A stretch of 6,156 nt of DNA from NCBI GenBank assembly GCA_945906835.1, contig CAMDRL010000083.1, forward strand, positions 1-6,156, read 5' to 3'. The notes under the pieces are model-generated. The model did no database searches. It saw only the letters and a list, made by a program, of their open reading frames with translations, and was not told where the DNA came from. The stretch comes from Rickettsia typhi. Lineage in GTDB: Bacteria; Pseudomonadota; Alphaproteobacteria; Rickettsiales; UBA1997. Position 1 is the first letter of the stretch; each line of letters opens with the position of its first letter. This document shows positions 5,680-6,156 of the stretch, one piece after another. Made by a program: the position numbers and the translations under genes.

Positions 5680-5727
5680 CTCTTTTTCAAAGAGGGTTTA
5701 CCGCTTTTAGTTATCTTTGAAAAAGAG
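5680..5727 (+). repeat. Long inverted repeat with alternative hairpin, 3' of prepilin copy 2
   Basis: CTCTTTTTCAAAG (5680-5692) and CTTTGAAAAAGAG (5715-5727) are perfect 13-bp reverse complements, separated by 22 bp. The left arm can alternatively form its own hairpin, CTCTTT-TTC-AAAGAG (5680-5694). AAAGAGGGTTTA also occurs as a direct repeat at the end of both halves. The structure begins 7 bp after the copy 2 stop codon. It could stabilise or end the upstream mRNA, but no T-run follows, so it is not a standard intrinsic terminator. Confidence 0.75.
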
Positions 5728-5798
5728 GGTTTAAGAACTCCCAGTAAGTTAGAGGAGTGATTTAACTACAATAAATTTCTAAAATGAATTATATTTAC

Positions 5799-5824
5799 TA
5801 GACACTGTTAGCTAACAGTGTCTA
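5799..5824. promoter_or_regulatory. Perfect 26-bp palindrome upstream of prepilin copy 3
   Basis: The half-site TAGACACTGTTAG is followed with no spacer by its exact reverse complement, centred between 5811 and 5812. It lies 29 bp before the ATG of copy 3 and just after AT-rich TATATT/TAAAAT-like sequences that could be -10 boxes. It may be an operator for a dimeric regulator or an mRNA hairpin. There is no downstream T-run to support a terminator. The palindrome is certain; its role is not. Confidence 0.6.
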
Positions 5825-5853
5825 AGCCAGATTCAAAACAAACATAAAAACCT

Positions 5854-6156
5854 ATGAAATCTTTTTTCCTAAAAAAAATTTTCAAAAAAAATCACGAATC
5901 AGCTTTTAGTTTAATTGAGTTCTCAATTGTAATTTTAATTGTATCAATATTAATAGCTGGTGGTTTAACGGTTTCTATAAACAAAATTAACAACATAAAA
6001 GCTGAAACTTCGCAGAAGCGTATTAATGATATTTACAAGGCTTTAGGGGCTTATTTACTTGATAAAAAAGCCCTTCCTTGCCCTGCACAAATAGCGATAT
6101 CTAGAGTAGATAATATTAGGTATGGAGCAGCAACATGCGATAAAATCGGAGTATAT
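5854..6156 (+). CDS. Type IV prepilin-like protein, copy 3 (3' end off window)
   Basis: The frame is open from ATG 5854 to the window edge and gives 101 residues. The leader MKSFFLKKIFKKNHESA is basic and is followed by FSLIEFSIVILIVSILIAG, the prepilin processing/methylation signal with Glu at +5 and the hydrophobic helix (about 18-38). The following INDIYKALGAYLL (58-70), ALPCPAQIA (73-81) and YGAATCDKIGVY (90-101) align with copies 1 and 2, including their first two cysteines (here 76 and 95). An in-frame TAA at 5845 shows that ATG 5854 is the first possible ATG start. No Shine-Dalgarno is obvious. The 180-bp spacer to copy 2 is much longer than the 27 bp between copies 1 and 2, so this gene may have its own promoter or regulated read-through. 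The rest of the ectodomain is missing because of the window end, not because of a visible mutation. Confidence 0.85.
   Translation, partial: MKSFFLKKIFKKNHESAFSLIEFSIVILIVSILIAGGLTVSINKINNIKAETSQKRINDIYKALGAYLLDKKALPCPAQIAISRVDNIRYGAATCDKIGVY

Noticed and set aside
5680..5740. Standard intrinsic terminator after prepilin copy 2
   Set aside because: The stems are good, but neither is followed by a T-run, so only an inverted repeat is reported.

Overview
The window is strongly AT-rich bacterial DNA with short intergenic spacers. The gene set (CtaG/Cox11-type copper chaperone, CyaY frataxin, PdxH, CspA-type cold shock protein, a tRNA-Ala(UGC) not embedded in an rRNA operon) points to a proteobacterium. 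Low GC, weak Shine-Dalgarno sites, the lone tRNA-Ala and GTCATTCCCGC-type palindromic repeats suggest Alphaproteobacteria of the Rickettsiales or Holosporales kind. This placement is an inference, because no 16S or other phylogenetic marker was compared.

Layout. Positions 1-762 hold the C-terminal half of cysteinyl-tRNA synthetase (cysS), cut by the window edge. A nested palindromic repeat (767-889) separates it from a convergent, divergent-looking ctaG/cox11 gene on the minus strand (894-1394). A 75-bp spacer then leads into pdxH (1470-2066) and cyaY (2084-2404), which are 17 bp apart and probably co-transcribed. A cold shock gene (2613-2825) follows, with a leader of about 200 bp and a clear intrinsic terminator (2867-2919). 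Next come roughly 340 bp of non-coding, repeat-bearing DNA, tRNA-Ala(UGC) on the minus strand (3262-3337), and a 152-bp divergent promoter region.

The right half (3490-6156) is the most unusual part. It holds at least three tandem, homologous type IV prepilin-like genes on the plus strand: two complete (355 and 362 aa) and a third cut by the right edge. All carry a short basic leader, an A|FSLxE processing site and a hydrophobic N-terminal helix. The two complete copies share a large ectodomain with six cysteines in the same order, and the third already shows the first two. No pilus assembly ATPase, platform protein, secretin or prepilin peptidase is visible, so any machinery must lie elsewhere. 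The spacer between the second and third prepilin genes contains two strong dyad structures, including a perfect 26-bp palindrome.

The left-half genes are housekeeping: protein synthesis, respiratory copper insertion, vitamin B6, iron-sulfur/iron handling and RNA chaperoning. The prepilin array is the accessory, surface-related module and the best candidate for an undescribed system.
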